Source: an uncultured Gammaproteobacteria bacterium (GTDB lineage: Bacteria; Pseudomonadota; Gammaproteobacteria; Ga0077536). From it: 35,815 nt of DNA. Below are positions 10,877-21,299 of the stretch, in pieces. The stretch lies in contig CALKCL010000024.1 of the NCBI GenBank assembly GCA_938082545.1, positions 1 to 35,815 of the forward strand, given 5' to 3'. The notes below the pieces were generated by a model. The model was not told the DNA's origin and did not search any database. It saw nothing but the letters and a program-made list of their open reading frames with translations. Each line of letters begins with the position of its first letter. Position 1 is the stretch's first letter. A program made the position numbers and the translations under genes.

Positions 10877-11347
10877 CTAGAGTGCGCCTGCGAGCTTAGT
10901 GAGCACATCTCGATGTGATTTCTCATCAATTTCTCGCATTAAGATCTGCTCAGCTCCCTGCAGCGCCAGGCTGCCAACCTGTTTTCTAAGCCCATCTAAT
11001 GCTTGATTGCGCTCTTGTTCTATTTCGGCTGCAGCGGAGGCAATTATCTTAACTTTTTCGTCTACCGCCTCATTTTTAGCGCGCTCATGTATCTCATCGG
11101 CTCTTTTTTGGGCCTGAGAGACAAGATTTTGAGCCTTCTCCTTCCCGTCGGAAAGTATTTCCTTGACACGCTTTTCAGCATTTTCAAGTTCATATTTCCC
11201 TTGCTCAGCAGAAGCCAAGCCGTCAGCTATTTGTGCTTCACGTGCTTCCAGCGCAGCTATAATTGGAGGCCAAACATACTTCAAACAAAACCAGACGAAT
11301 ATCGCAAAGGATATAGCCTGACCTAGAAGAGTTAAATTCATGTTCAT
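10877..11347 (-). CDS. atpF: F1Fo ATP synthase b subunit
   Basis: Membrane-anchored peripheral stalk. 156 residues, as in E. coli. [29 protein letters not shown] is a single N-terminal membrane helix, and the rest is a long charged, Ala-rich helix with heptad character that forms the b2 dimer, ending in the delta-binding region. Two start codons are possible (11347 and 11341); the first has a GGA about 12 bases upstream. It lies between atpE and atpH. Confidence 0.97.
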   Translation of the reverse strand: MNMNLTLLGQAISFAIFVWFCLKYVWPPIIAALEAREAQIADGLASAEQGKYELENAEKRVKEILSDGKEKAQNLVSQAQKRADEIHERAKNEAVDEKVKIIASAAAEIEQERNQALDGLRKQVGSLALQGAEQILMREIDEKSHRDVLTKLAGAL

Positions 11348-11388
11348 CGCAGATGTTCCAACCTTTTATCTTCAGTTAATTTTTCAGC

Positions 11389-11658
<270 letters not shown>

Positions 11659-11690
11659 TTATCTCCTATAAATAATCTAACTACTTCGAC

Positions 11691-12512
<822 letters not shown>

Positions 12513-12561
12513 TTAAAAAGTCCCAATCATTTAATAATATTATTAATAACAGTCAATCAAG

Positions 12562-12960
12562 TTATTTAGCCGACTCGGAAAGGTCCATAAAAACAAGGCC
12601 AAACCAGTTAGTTAAAACGACTGCAAAGTACGTTGAGATTAAAATTAAAAAATTAATCTCTAAACTAAAAATCACCAATACAAATAAGGCTACGGTATAA
12701 ACTATTTTTATAACCGACCCTACATAATTATTGCGAAGACTATCAACAGCTGATAGCGCTTCACGTCGAGACAACATCCTATTAGCTAAGTAATAGCTAG
12801 GCAACACCGCGATGAGGCCTCCTACTAAAGCAGACTTCCCAGCCATGGCAGACGCGAACAAGACCATAACTAATCCCAACCCGAGAGTCAGCAGCAACTG
12901 ATATAAAACTAGCTGCATTATTTTTCGTCGCCATCGGTCGGCTTTATTTCTTTGCGCCAC
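12562..12960 (-). CDS. atpI: ATP synthase protein I
   Basis: A small, poorly conserved membrane protein encoded first in most atp operons and implicated in assembling the c ring or in Mg2+ uptake. 132 residues: a basic N-terminus (residues 1-14), two helices at about 15-55, a short cytoplasmic loop with LANRMLSRREALSA, and two more helices at about 80-122. The start is GTG at 12960; an in-frame TAG a few codons upstream rules out a longer protein, and a GAAAG just ahead may be a weak ribosome site. Identity rests on position, length and topology more than on motifs. Confidence 0.88.
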   Translation of the reverse strand: MAQRNKADRWRRKIMQLVLYQLLLTLGLGLVMVLFASAMAGKSALVGGLIAVLPSYYLANRMLSRREALSAVDSLRNNYVGSVIKIVYTVALFVLVIFSLEINFLILISTYFAVVLTNWFGLVFMDLSESAK

Positions 12961-12998
12961 GACTTTCGTACAGTTGACTAAGTAATTTTAGCCGTCGC

Positions 12999-13028
12999 AT
13001 TATAACGGCTCTAATCATAATTCGGCAA
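12999..13028 (-). promoter_or_regulatory. Sigma-70 promoter of the atp operon
   Basis: On the minus strand TTGCCG (-35, 13023-13028) and a perfect TATAAT (-10, 12999-13004) are 18 bases apart, 39 bases ahead of the atpI GTG. A 5-base inverted repeat (GCCGT/ACGGC) brackets the -10 box. It is the best promoter match in the gap between parB and atpI. Confidence 0.6.
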
Positions 13029-13082
13029 GAGTTTCGCGACATTTGATTAAAATAATATCTAAGCTAAGTTCATCTAAACATC

Positions 13083-13102
13083 ACAAAAAAGGACATATCC
13101 TC
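13083..13102 (-). terminator. Possible weak intrinsic terminator after parB
   Basis: On the minus strand, 8 bases past the parB stop, AGGA-TATG-TCCT is followed directly by six T. The stem is only 4-5 pairs, so termination is probably partial. It would separate the mnmG-rsmG-parAB transcript from the atp promoter just beyond. Confidence 0.35.
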
Positions 13103-13109
13103 GTAACAC

Positions 13110-13979
13110 TTAATGTATGCGGCGTAAAATCCCATCTAACTCATCCAAAGAATGATAACCAACTTCAATTTTCCCCCCGCCGTCAGAGCGATGCTTTATA
13201 GCTACTGAGGCACCAATACGTTCGGATAAATTGTTCTCTAAAGTCTTTATGTTCGGGTCAATAGACCGTTTCGTACCGGTACTAAGCTCAGGTTGAAGCC
13301 GAGCAGCTTTTACAAGAGTTTCTGTGGCACGGACGCTTAGTTTTTTGCTAGCCACATCAGCTGCCAACTTTGTCTGCTGCCCGCCCTTAAGTCCTAATAA
13401 TGCTCTAGCGTGACCCATTTCCAATTGCCCGTTCTCTAACAGACTTCTGGTTTTCGATTCTAAGTCTAGTAAACGCATCAAATTGCTTACAGTAGCTCGT
13501 GACTTACCTACTGCCTCAGCAACTTTCTCATGCGTCATACCGAACTCAGACACTAATCGACCGAAGGCCACAGCCTCCTCAACAGGGTTCAATTGCTCTC
13601 TCTGTATGTTCTCAATCAAAGCAATACTCATGGCATCTTGATTAGCAACGTTTTTAATTATAGCTGGAATAGTCGTAAGCCCTGCCAACTGGCATGCACG
13701 CCATCTCCGTTCACCAGCGATCAGTTCGTACTGCTCTGCACCTTGAATAGGTCTTAAAACTATTGGTTGCAGAATGCCATGAACCCTGATGGAATCAGCA
13801 AGCTCTTTTACACTATCCTCTCTTATGGTTGTCCTTGGCTGATACTTTCCTCTGACAATAAGCTCCACATTAATAGATCTTAAGCTTTCTTGACTTGACT
13901 CTTCGTTACCAGCCGAGTTGCCACTAGAGGTCAACAGCGCATCTAGACCTCGTCCCAAACTACGTTTTTTATTACTCAT
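13110..13979 (-). CDS. parB: Chromosome partitioning protein ParB
   Basis: CTP-dependent DNA clamp that loads at parS sites and spreads, working with ParA to segregate the origin. 289 residues from the ATG at 13979, chosen because GGAG lies about 8 bases upstream and the family N-terminus KKRSLGRGLDALL follows at once; an in-frame TTG at 14018 would add 13 residues but has no support. Seen: ELIVRGKYQPR, the CTP-binding GERRWRA (residues 89-95), ENIQREQLNP (123-132), the helix-turn-helix around 148-170, and a C-terminal dimerisation domain. It starts 35 bases after parA. No parS site (TGTTTCACGTGAAACA type) was found in the window. Confidence 0.96.
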   Translation of the reverse strand: MSNKKRSLGRGLDALLTSSGNSAGNEESSQESLRSINVELIVRGKYQPRTTIREDSVKELADSIRVHGILQPIVLRPIQGAEQYELIAGERRWRACQLAGLTTIPAIIKNVANQDAMSIALIENIQREQLNPVEEAVAFGRLVSEFGMTHEKVAEAVGKSRATVSNLMRLLDLESKTRSLLENGQLEMGHARALLGLKGGQQTKLAADVASKKLSVRATETLVKAARLQPELSTGTKRSIDPNIKTLENNLSERIGASVAIKHRSDGGGKIEVGYHSLDELDGILRRIH

Positions 13980-14014
13980 TCTTCGCTCTCCAAAAAGTCT
14001 TTTGTTCGCATAAA

Positions 14015-14782
14015 TCAATTGCTTTCTTTGCGCAACATCTCTCCTGCCAGGGCAAGATAGGCAGCTGCACCGGAAGATGATCGATCGTATAAAAGAGCTG
14101 GTAATCCATGACTCGGAGCCTCAGCCAACTTAATGTTTCTGGGAATTACTGTCCGATACACTAAATCACCAAAGTGGTCCGTAAGTTGTTTTGACACCTC
14201 TAGCGCCAAGTTATTGCGCGGGTCAAACATAGTCCTCAACAATCCATCAATTTTTAAAGACGGGTTAAGAGAAACCTTAATCGTCTCAATTGTGCTCATT
14301 AAAGAAGACAGTCCCTCTAAGGCGTAATACTCACACTGAGCAGGAATCAAGAGACTATCTGCAGAAACTAATGCATTGATAGTCAACATGTTCAATGAAG
14401 GGGGGCAGTCAATAAAAATATATGAATAGTCAGCCTCAATAGAACGAAGCGCTTTTTCTAACAAATACTCACGATCTGGTATGTCCAACAAGGCAACTTC
14501 CGCACCTGTAAGGTCACTATTAGAAGGGATTAAATCATATCCTGCCGCCACATCTGGGAGGATGCAACTTCTTATGCCTTGGGTCTCAACCAACAAATCA
14601 TAAATAGATAACTCGACATTTTCTTTGTCTACGCCACTTCCACTAGTCGCATTCCCCTGAGGATCGAGGTCCACCAAGAGCGTTTTCCGTTTAGTCGCCG
14701 ATAATGAGGCGGCGATGTTTACGCTTGTAGTTGTTTTGCCTACGCCCCCTTTCTGATTCACCACTGCGATAATACGAGCCAT
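14015..14782 (-). CDS. parA: Chromosome partitioning ATPase ParA (Soj)
   Basis: Nucleoid-bound ATPase that moves ParB-parS complexes. 255 residues, the short chromosomal form without an N-terminal DNA-binding domain. The deviant Walker A motif KGGVGKTTTSVNIAASL is at residues 11-27, LLVDLDPQGNATSG follows, and IFIDCPPSLNMLT is the Walker B region. The gap to rsmG is 60 bases, with no obvious Shine-Dalgarno. Part of the conserved mnmG-rsmG-parA-parB group. Confidence 0.97.
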   Translation of the reverse strand: MARIIAVVNQKGGVGKTTTSVNIAASLSATKRKTLLVDLDPQGNATSGSGVDKENVELSIYDLLVETQGIRSCILPDVAAGYDLIPSNSDLTGAEVALLDIPDREYLLEKALRSIEADYSYIFIDCPPSLNMLTINALVSADSLLIPAQCEYYALEGLSSLMSTIETIKVSLNPSLKIDGLLRTMFDPRNNLALEVSKQLTDHFGDLVYRTVIPRNIKLAEAPSHGLPALLYDRSSSGAAAYLALAGEMLRKESN

Positions 14783-14842
14783 TATTTAAGTACTGCATTT
14801 TAGTTAATCGAAAAAAAGATAAGCGTAAGCTTGTTGCCTCGA

Positions 14843-15520
14843 TTATGTCACAAGTGGAGAAGTGACGGCATCACTATCTATGGCTTTACGCTGAAAAAAG
14901 ACCAGATGCCTATCTGAAAATCCGGGGACCTCTATGCGCACCGCCTTTGCAGGACTCCCCCAAAGAGCTTCTGCTGATCTTATTTCCCCTTCATTCAAAA
15001 CGCCTTTCATTGTAATAAGCTTTGTCTTATCAGTCGCCAAACCACCAGCTTTCTCTATAAACTGAGAGGCAGAGCCAAATGCTCGGGTAACAATATAAGA
15101 AAACTCGATTGTGCTCTCAAACTCTTCAATACGTTTTGCAACGACATCGAGAGCATTAAGATCTAACTCAATGCGCATTGATGACAAAAATCGAGCACGC
15201 TTTCCCCGTGGCTCGACCAAAACCACATGAATACTTGGAATAATTATTTTTAAAACAAGACCAGGTAAACCAGCTCCACTACCTAAGTCTAACAAAGGTC
15301 CAGTATTAATATGCGGTGCTAAAGCTAGACAGTCCACGATGTGACCAGAGATAAACTGTCGTAAAGAAGAAGCTCCCGTTAGATTAAAACGCTTGTTCCA
15401 TTTGAGAACTGCTTTGGCATAAATGAGTAAATCATGGACTTGACCCTCCTTGATTTCACAACCTACCATCCGACCTGATTGCAAAATCAAATCCGTCAGT
15501 TCATGGTCGCTATCACTCAA
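14843..15520 (-). CDS. rsmG: 16S rRNA (guanine-527-N7)-methyltransferase
   Basis: Methylates G527 of 16S rRNA using S-adenosylmethionine; loss gives low-level streptomycin resistance in other bacteria. 225 residues, Rossmann fold with the SAM-binding loop LLDLGSGAGLPGLVL (residues 76-90), an acidic VVLVEPRGKRARFL strand end, and VTRAF later. Upstream, KWNKRFNLTGA is the family N-terminal signature. The start is TTG at 15520, six bases after the mnmG stop; it gives a length like that of Pseudomonas RsmG, while the next ATG would remove 17 residues. No Shine-Dalgarno is visible, so coupling to mnmG is likely. Confidence 0.95.
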   Translation of the reverse strand: MSDSDHELTDLILQSGRMVGCEIKEGQVHDLLIYAKAVLKWNKRFNLTGASSLRQFISGHIVDCLALAPHINTGPLLDLGSGAGLPGLVLKIIIPSIHVVLVEPRGKRARFLSSMRIELDLNALDVVAKRIEEFESTIEFSYIVTRAFGSASQFIEKAGGLATDKTKLITMKGVLNEGEIRSAEALWGSPAKAVRIEVPGFSDRHLVFFQRKAIDSDAVTSPLVT

Positions 15521-15526
15521 GGTTGA

Positions 15527-17437
15527 TCAAGCTGACTGAGCAGAGGGGCTAGCCACTCTTTTCAAATAGACGAGCAATAATGATATAGCAGCAGGGGTCA
15601 CCCCTGATATCCGAGCAGCCTGTCCCACCGTGCTTGGAGTCGCCTCTGCAAGCTTCTGAGTAACTTCATTTGAAAGTCCGTTTATTTGCCGGTAGTCGAA
15701 GTCTTTGGGGATTGGTGTACTTTCCTGCTTTTGATTTCTTAGCACTTCATCTTGTTGTCGCTCTATGTATCCACTGTATAGAGCACTGTTCTCTAACTGC
15801 TCAATCACTCTCTCGTCATTCACTCCTGGCCCTACAGTTGGGAGACCCATCAGCGCTTTGTAGTCTAATTCCGGTCGTTTTAATAAATCTACTAGTCTCT
15901 GGTCCTTCCTCAACGGTTGCCCCAAAAGAACTGCTAGCTGACTACCATCCTCCGTGTTAGGAGAAACCCAGGTATCCTCTAGCCGTTTTTTTTCTTTATC
16001 AACTGAGTCGCGCATAATGCAAAATCTGCTCCATCGCAAATCAGTTATGAGCCCCAACTCATGTCCAATCGGAGTTAGTCGAAGATCGGCATTATCTTCC
16101 CTTAACATTAGCCGATACTCAGCACGGCTAGTGAACATTCTATAGGGTTCATTCGTCCCTCGCGTAACCAAATCATCAACTAACACACCTAGATATGCCT
16201 CGTTGCGCTTGGGGTACCATTCGGTTTTCCCCTGAATTTTCAATGACGCATTGATACCTGCTAATAAACCTTGTGCAGCGGCTTCTTCATAGCCGGTAGT
16301 GCCGTTGATTTGCCCGGCAAAAAAAAGATTCGGTACAGCTTTTGTCTCTAACCAAGGATGGAGCCCCCGAGGATCAAAAAAATCGTACTCAATAGCATAA
16401 CCGGGACGAGTAACAACCGCCTGCTCAAATCCGACAATGGACCTTACCAAGGCAACCTGGATATCGAAAGGCAGGCTAGTCGAGATACCATTTGGATAGA
16501 TCTCATGCGTTTTCAATCCTTCGGGCTCGACAAAAATTTGATGCTGGTCACGGTCCGCGAACCTAACAACCTTATCCTCTATAGATGGACAATATCTCGG
16601 ACCCGTGCTCTCGATATTCCCATTAAACATTGGAGAGCGATCAAGTCCTGAACGAATTATCTCGTGAGTTTTGTTATTAGAATACGTTATGTGACAGTTA
16701 GTTTGCTCAGGATGTTGCTCGCGATCTCCCAGAAACGAGAATACGGGACAGGGTTTATCACCGGGTTGGACTTCGAGTCTCGTAAAATCTATCGTTCTCC
16801 CGTCTATCCGGGGAGGGGTTCCCGTCTTTAGCCGGCCAACAGTGAAATCATAACTCCGTAATCGTTTAGAAAGCATATTTGAAGCGGGGTCACCTGCGCG
16901 ACCACCACCGTAATTTTTCTCACCTACATGGATAATCCCACCTAAAAAAGTGCCTACTGTTAAAACTACGGTTTGAGCTCGAAAAACTAATCCCATCTGA
17001 GTTACAACGCCAGTAAGTTTGTCGTTATCAAACAAAAGGTCGTCAACAGACTGTTGGAACAGAGTCAGGCAATCTTGATTCTCTAAGACTCCTCGGGTGA
17101 CAGTTCGATATAGCTGCCGATCGATTTGTGCTCTCGTGGCTCTTACCGCGGGGCCTTTACTCGCATTAAGCGTTCGAAAATGGATGCCGCAAAGATCTGC
17201 CCCGTAAGCCATATACCCACCCAGAGCATCTATCTCCTTAACTAAATGGCCTTTCCCTATGCCTCCTATCGCAGGGTTACAAGACATTTGCCCTAAGGTC
17301 TCAATGTTTTGAGTCAACAGAAGAGTATTGGCACCCATTCTTGCCGATGCCAAAGCCGCTTCTGTCCCTGCATGCCCGCCACCAACTACTATGACTTCAT
17401 ATATTTCTGAGCTTTCCATTAGTGTATGATAGCCCAT
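15527..17437 (-). CDS. mnmG: tRNA uridine-34 5-carboxymethylaminomethyl modification enzyme, FAD subunit
   Basis: With MnmE, installs the cmnm5 group on the wobble uridine of several tRNAs. 636 residues. The FAD loop [21 protein letters not shown] begins near residue 15, followed by [38 protein letters not shown], and the C-terminal LPTVGPGVN and [16 protein letters not shown] helical region that binds MnmE and tRNA. An ATG at 17419 would give a protein six residues shorter at its N-terminus and is as plausible; neither has a good Shine-Dalgarno. The partner mnmE is not next to it; instead a divergent transporter operon begins 228 bases away. Confidence 0.97.
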   Translation of the reverse strand: MGYHTLMESSEIYEVIVVGGGHAGTEAALASARMGANTLLLTQNIETLGQMSCNPAIGGIGKGHLVKEIDALGGYMAYGADLCGIHFRTLNASKGPAVRATRAQIDRQLYRTVTRGVLENQDCLTLFQQSVDDLLFDNDKLTGVVTQMGLVFRAQTVVLTVGTFLGGIIHVGEKNYGGGRAGDPASNMLSKRLRSYDFTVGRLKTGTPPRIDGRTIDFTRLEVQPGDKPCPVFSFLGDREQHPEQTNCHITYSNNKTHEIIRSGLDRSPMFNGNIESTGPRYCPSIEDKVVRFADRDQHQIFVEPEGLKTHEIYPNGISTSLPFDIQVALVRSIVGFEQAVVTRPGYAIEYDFFDPRGLHPWLETKAVPNLFFAGQINGTTGYEEAAAQGLLAGINASLKIQGKTEWYPKRNEAYLGVLVDDLVTRGTNEPYRMFTSRAEYRLMLREDNADLRLTPIGHELGLITDLRWSRFCIMRDSVDKEKKRLEDTWVSPNTEDGSQLAVLLGQPLRKDQRLVDLLKRPELDYKALMGLPTVGPGVNDERVIEQLENSALYSGYIERQQDEVLRNQKQESTPIPKDFDYRQINGLSNEVTQKLAEATPSTVGQAARISGVTPAAISLLLVYLKRVASPSAQSA

Positions 17438-17664
17438 TACGATGAAAGAATAGAATGAGCCGAAGTAATCCTCTTATTGATACCCTGAAATTTGGACCGG
17501 CAAATCCTGACGCAAACAAAAAGACGATTGAAAATTCAGGGGGCATGAGAAACGATGTATTCCTGACTATTTATGGTTTTCGTCTGACCAAGGTAAAATG
17601 GACGGGAAAAGCAATATAAACGTTCAGCACAAATTTGAAGTTAAAATATCTGAGGGAACCAACA

Positions 17665-18636
17665 TTGAAAGATACTTTGTTAGAAGTGACTGGACTTAGT
17701 AAATCGTTCGGTGGCCTCAAAGCCGTGAATAACATATCTCTGTCCGTTGAGAGAGGGGAAGTTCTAGGGTTTCTTGGGCCAAATGGTGCGGGCAAATCGA
17801 CAACGATGAAAATGATCACCGGTTTTCTGACCCCGTCTGAAGGGAACATTTCCGTGGCAGGCTGCAATATCAAAGAAATGCCCTTACTTGCAAAAAGGCG
17901 CATAGGCTACCTTCCGGAAGGTGCCCCAGCCTACGGAGAAATGACTCCAATGGGGTTTCTGGATTTCATTGCTGATATCCGTGATATTCCTCGAGCGCAT
18001 AAGAAAGCGAGAATTAACGAAGTTTTGGAAAAAATTCACCTCACACAGGTAGCTAACCAGCCGATAGAAACACTTTCTAAAGGGTACAAAAGAAGAGTGG
18101 GTATCGCTCAGGCAATCATCCATGACCCAGAAATACTCATAATGGATGAGCCCACTGATGGACTAGACCCTAATCAAAAACATGAAATAAGGCAGCTGAT
18201 AAAAGAGATGGCTGCTGAAAAAGCAATACTCATTTCCACTCACATTCTCGAAGAAGTCGACTCTGTCTGCACCAGAGCCATTATAATTGCTAGAGGAGAC
18301 GTCATATTCAGCGGGACCCCTCTTGAGCTCGCGTCAAAATCTAGCTATCACAATGCCGTAACGATAATGGTAGATGCTGGCCTAGAAAAGGAAATTCAGC
18401 TTATGCTTGAAGAGATCATAGAAATAAAAGATTTTGAGATTACACCGCAAAAAGACTTCACAAGAATGACAATGAAGCCAAAAGCAGGTGTGACTGATCT
18501 CAGACAGAGTATCCAAACAAAGCTGGACTCCACCGACTATGGGATCCATCAATTGTATGTAGAGGAAGGGCGGCTAGACGAGGTTTTCAGAACCATGACA
18601 AGAAAACACGAGAGCGGAGGTATCCACCGAACATGA
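17665..18636 (+). CDS. ABC transporter ATP-binding protein, GldA-like
   Basis: ATPase of an ABC-2 type transporter. 323 residues from a TTG at 17665, chosen because GAGGG lies 8 bases upstream and the domain starts immediately after; an earlier in-frame TTG at 17635 has no ribosome site. Walker A GPNGAGKST (38-46), signature LSKGYKRR (137-144), Walker B ILIMDEPTDGLDP (157-169) and the switch His in STH (191-193) are intact. A C-terminal extension of about 100 residues after the ABC core is typical of the GldA/CcmA-like branch. It overlaps the permease gene by four bases. In Flavobacterium the GldA-GldFG complex is linked to gliding; in gammaproteobacteria the substrate is unknown. Confidence 0.88.
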   Translation: MKDTLLEVTGLSKSFGGLKAVNNISLSVERGEVLGFLGPNGAGKSTTMKMITGFLTPSEGNISVAGCNIKEMPLLAKRRIGYLPEGAPAYGEMTPMGFLDFIADIRDIPRAHKKARINEVLEKIHLTQVANQPIETLSKGYKRRVGIAQAIIHDPEILIMDEPTDGLDPNQKHEIRQLIKEMAAEKAILISTHILEEVDSVCTRAIIIARGDVIFSGTPLELASKSSYHNAVTIMVDAGLEKEIQLMLEEIIEIKDFEITPQKDFTRMTMKPKAGVTDLRQSIQTKLDSTDYGIHQLYVEEGRLDEVFRTMTRKHESGGIHRT

Positions 18637-19367
18637 AAGGTCTAAAAGCAATTTTTAAACGTGAGCTAGGCTCATACTTTGACACGCCGGTCGCCTATGT
18701 CTTTATTGTTATCTTTTTAGTACTAAATGGAATATTCACTTTCTATGTCGGTGGTTTCTTCGAGCGTGGACAAGCTGATTTAGCCCCATTCTTTGAATTT
18801 CATCCGTGGCTATATATGTTCTTGATTCCTGCTATTTCAATGCGACTCTGGTCTGAAGAAAGAAAATCTGGAACTTTGGAGCTAATATTAACGTTACCTG
18901 TTTCGTTAACAGCAAGTGTAGTAGGTAAATTTTTAGCTGCTTGGGTTTTTACTGCCTTGGCACTGCTCGGTACCATTCCGATCTGGGTAACCGTAAATTA
19001 CCTAGGCGACCCTGATAATACCGTGATTGCAATCAGCTATATAGGAAGTCTGCTGATGGCAGGGGGGTTTCTTTCTATCGGGTCTTGTGTTTCCGCTTTG
19101 ACAAAAAATCAGGTAATTGCTTTCGTCGTAAGCTTCATTATATGCCTAGCATTCAATCTTAGTGGATTTCCTATGGTTCTCGATGTTTTCAATGCATGGG
19201 CACCTCAATTCGTAGTAGAGGTAATCGGCTCTTTCAGCTTTCTCACACATTTTGATTCAATCCAAAAAGGTGTAATTGACATCAGAGATCTAATTTTCTT
19301 TGCAAGCTTAATTGGATTTTGGTTATTCGCTAATGTGTTGGCAATCGAGTTCAACAAAGGTGATTAA
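18633..19367 (+). CDS. ABC-2 type transporter permease, GldF-like
   Basis: 244-residue inner-membrane protein with about six hydrophobic helices (near residues 20-40, 58-72, 97-122, 133-155, 160-182 and 218-238). It carries the ABC-2 family hallmark PAISMRLWSEERKSGTLELILTLPVS between helices 2 and 3, the coupling region that contacts the ATPase. The ATG overlaps the stop of the ATPase gene (ATGA), so translation is coupled and the two should form one complex. The next gene begins 50 bases later. The family is clear; the transported molecule cannot be told from the sequence. Confidence 0.87.
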   Translation: MKGLKAIFKRELGSYFDTPVAYVFIVIFLVLNGIFTFYVGGFFERGQADLAPFFEFHPWLYMFLIPAISMRLWSEERKSGTLELILTLPVSLTASVVGKFLAAWVFTALALLGTIPIWVTVNYLGDPDNTVIAISYIGSLLMAGGFLSIGSCVSALTKNQVIAFVVSFIICLAFNLSGFPMVLDVFNAWAPQFVVEVIGSFSFLTHFDSIQKGVIDIRDLIFFASLIGFWLFANVLAIEFNKGD

Positions 19368-19417
19368 CCGACAAAGACGCTTGTGAATACACTTTAAATG
19401 ATTAAGAGCAGTGATAT

Positions 19418-21292
19418 ATGAATGGTAAATTAATTTCTTTGAGTGGTCTGATAGGGGCACTACTCCTATTTCTAAGCGTCAACATTATCAGCAACCAAAC
19501 CTTGACTTCAGCACGCATAGATTTAACAGAGAATAATCTTTATACGTTATCGCTGGGAACGAAAAACATACTTTCTCAATTAGAGGAACCCGTCACTTTA
19601 AAGCTCTATTTTTCTTCAAAACAACTTTCAGGTCTTCCGCAGTTACTCAACTACGGAAACCGGGTACGTGATCTCTTGGAGGAATATGAGGCAAATAGTG
19701 ATGGAAAAATACGCTTCATAGTTATAAACCCTGCACCATTTTCGGAAGCGGAAGATGAAGCCGTAAGCTTTGGCATTCGCCAACTACCTTTAAATGCTAA
19801 CGGCAATATCGCATATCTGGGCCTCGTAGGTTCAAATACAGTCGATGATCGCAAAGTTATGGAGGTGCTCAGTCCAGAGCAAGAAGATGGCCTCGAGTAT
19901 GAGTTGACTAAAATGATTTATCAGCTCTCAAACCCTGAAAAGAGGCTAGTAGGGGTGCTATCAAGCTTATCAGTTTTTGCTCCACCAGCGGACCCTAGAA
20001 CAGGACAAGCTCAGGGTGCAGATTGGACGGCAATTACTTTATTAAAAGAGTTCCATGAGGTACGTGAAATCTCATCTGTAGCTGAAGCTATCGATCCTCA
20101 AATCGATACTTTAGTTGTGATACATCCAAAAGATCTTAGCGAATTAACTCAATTTGCAATCGAACAATTCCTCCTTGCTGGTGGGAAAGCAGTGTTTTTT
20201 ATCGATCCCCTTGCTGAGGAGGATAGGACTCTTCCTAACCCTGAAACACCCGGAGTGATGCCCCAATTGAGCTCGAATCCAGAAAAACTTCTTGCTAGCT
20301 GGGGGATCTCCCTTGACACCACTAAAGTAGTAGGTGATCCATCTACTGCTGTTCGCGTGAATTTCAACACATCTAGAGGTCCGCAAGAGGTTGAATATCT
20401 TCCTTGGATCCAGCTACAAGGTGACAGCTTGAACAGAGATGATTTCACTACAAATCAACTCAACTCGGTTAACTTTGGAACGGCAGGCTCGCTGAAAGTT
20501 GAAGAAAAGAATGGGCTCCAATACACTACTTTAATCAAGGCTAGCAAGGGGTCTGGGTTAATAGATAGTGACGCTATAATATCCGCTACTGAACCATCTA
20601 GTCTTGCGGAGCAGTTTGTTGAAGATGAATTCCAGCATATCCTCGCTCTTAAAGTAACAGGCGAAATTACTTCTGTATTTTTAACAAATGAGTCGGCTGC
20701 GGAAAAGACTAAAACGGCGGCTGCACTAAAAAAATCTTCTACCGAAACAACGATTATCGTAATTGCGGATACTGATGTTTTAGCAGACCGGTTTTGGGTA
20801 AGGTATGGCAATTTCAGTGGTGTCAGAATGCCTGAAGCCTTTGGCAATAATGGTGATTTCTTAATTAATGCGATCGATACCTTAAGTGGTAACAACGATC
20901 TTATCAGCTTGAGGAGCCGAGGGACCTACACTCGTCCATTCAAAGTTGTTCAGAAAATACAACGGGAGGCGGAAGGTGAATTCCGTGAGAGAGAACAAGA
21001 ACTACTCCAAAAACTACAAACAGCGGAAGAAAATCTAGCACGCCTGCAAAGTCAGGATACTGATGGTGAGTTCATCTTAACTGAGGAACAGAAATCTGAA
21101 ATAGAGGCCTTTAGAGAGGAACAGATAAAAACGCGCAAAGATCTTCGAAGCGTCCAACACGACTTGCAAGGTAGTATTGATAAACTCCACTCAACTTTAA
21201 CTTTCCTCAATACGGCAATGGTTCCAATACTTCTGTCACTACTTGTCGCTTTTGCCAGCTATAGACGAACAAGAAAACGAGGGATTAGCTAA
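19418..21292 (+). CDS. GldG-like ABC transporter auxiliary protein
   Basis: 624 residues matching the ABC-transporter-auxiliary (GldG) architecture: one membrane helix at about 6-26; a large extracytoplasmic domain beginning RIDLTENNLYTLSLGTKNIL, the typical family opening; a middle domain with LVVIHPKDLSELTQFAIEQFLLAGGKAVFFIDP; a charged coiled coil at roughly 512-588; and a final membrane helix at about 597-615 followed by RRTRKR facing the cytoplasm. By analogy it partners the permease, either as second membrane subunit or as a periplasmic substrate-handling domain. The start at 19418 has an AAGAG about 11 bases upstream. Substrate unknown. Confidence 0.85.
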   Translation: MNGKLISLSGLIGALLLFLSVNIISNQTLTSARIDLTENNLYTLSLGTKNILSQLEEPVTLKLYFSSKQLSGLPQLLNYGNRVRDLLEEYEANSDGKIRFIVINPAPFSEAEDEAVSFGIRQLPLNANGNIAYLGLVGSNTVDDRKVMEVLSPEQEDGLEYELTKMIYQLSNPEKRLVGVLSSLSVFAPPADPRTGQAQGADWTAITLLKEFHEVREISSVAEAIDPQIDTLVVIHPKDLSELTQFAIEQFLLAGGKAVFFIDPLAEEDRTLPNPETPGVMPQLSSNPEKLLASWGISLDTTKVVGDPSTAVRVNFNTSRGPQEVEYLPWIQLQGDSLNRDDFTTNQLNSVNFGTAGSLKVEEKNGLQYTTLIKASKGSGLIDSDAIISATEPSSLAEQFVEDEFQHILALKVTGEITSVFLTNESAAEKTKTAAALKKSSTETTIIVIADTDVLADRFWVRYGNFSGVRMPEAFGNNGDFLINAIDTLSGNNDLISLRSRGTYTRPFKVVQKIQREAEGEFREREQELLQKLQTAEENLARLQSQDTDGEFILTEEQKSEIEAFREEQIKTRKDLRSVQHDLQGSIDKLHSTLTFLNTAMVPILLSLLVAFASYRRTRKRGIS

Positions 21293-21299
21293 ATCTGTC

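Noticed and set aside
14807-14834. AAGC-TTAC-GCTT followed by seven T on the minus strand between rsmG and parA
   Set aside because: Only four base pairs; the genes form a conserved operon, so calling a terminator would be overreach.
20455-20895. 146-codon frame on the minus strand opposite the GldG-like gene
   Set aside because: Long only because the plus-strand gene constrains it; no ribosome site or motif.
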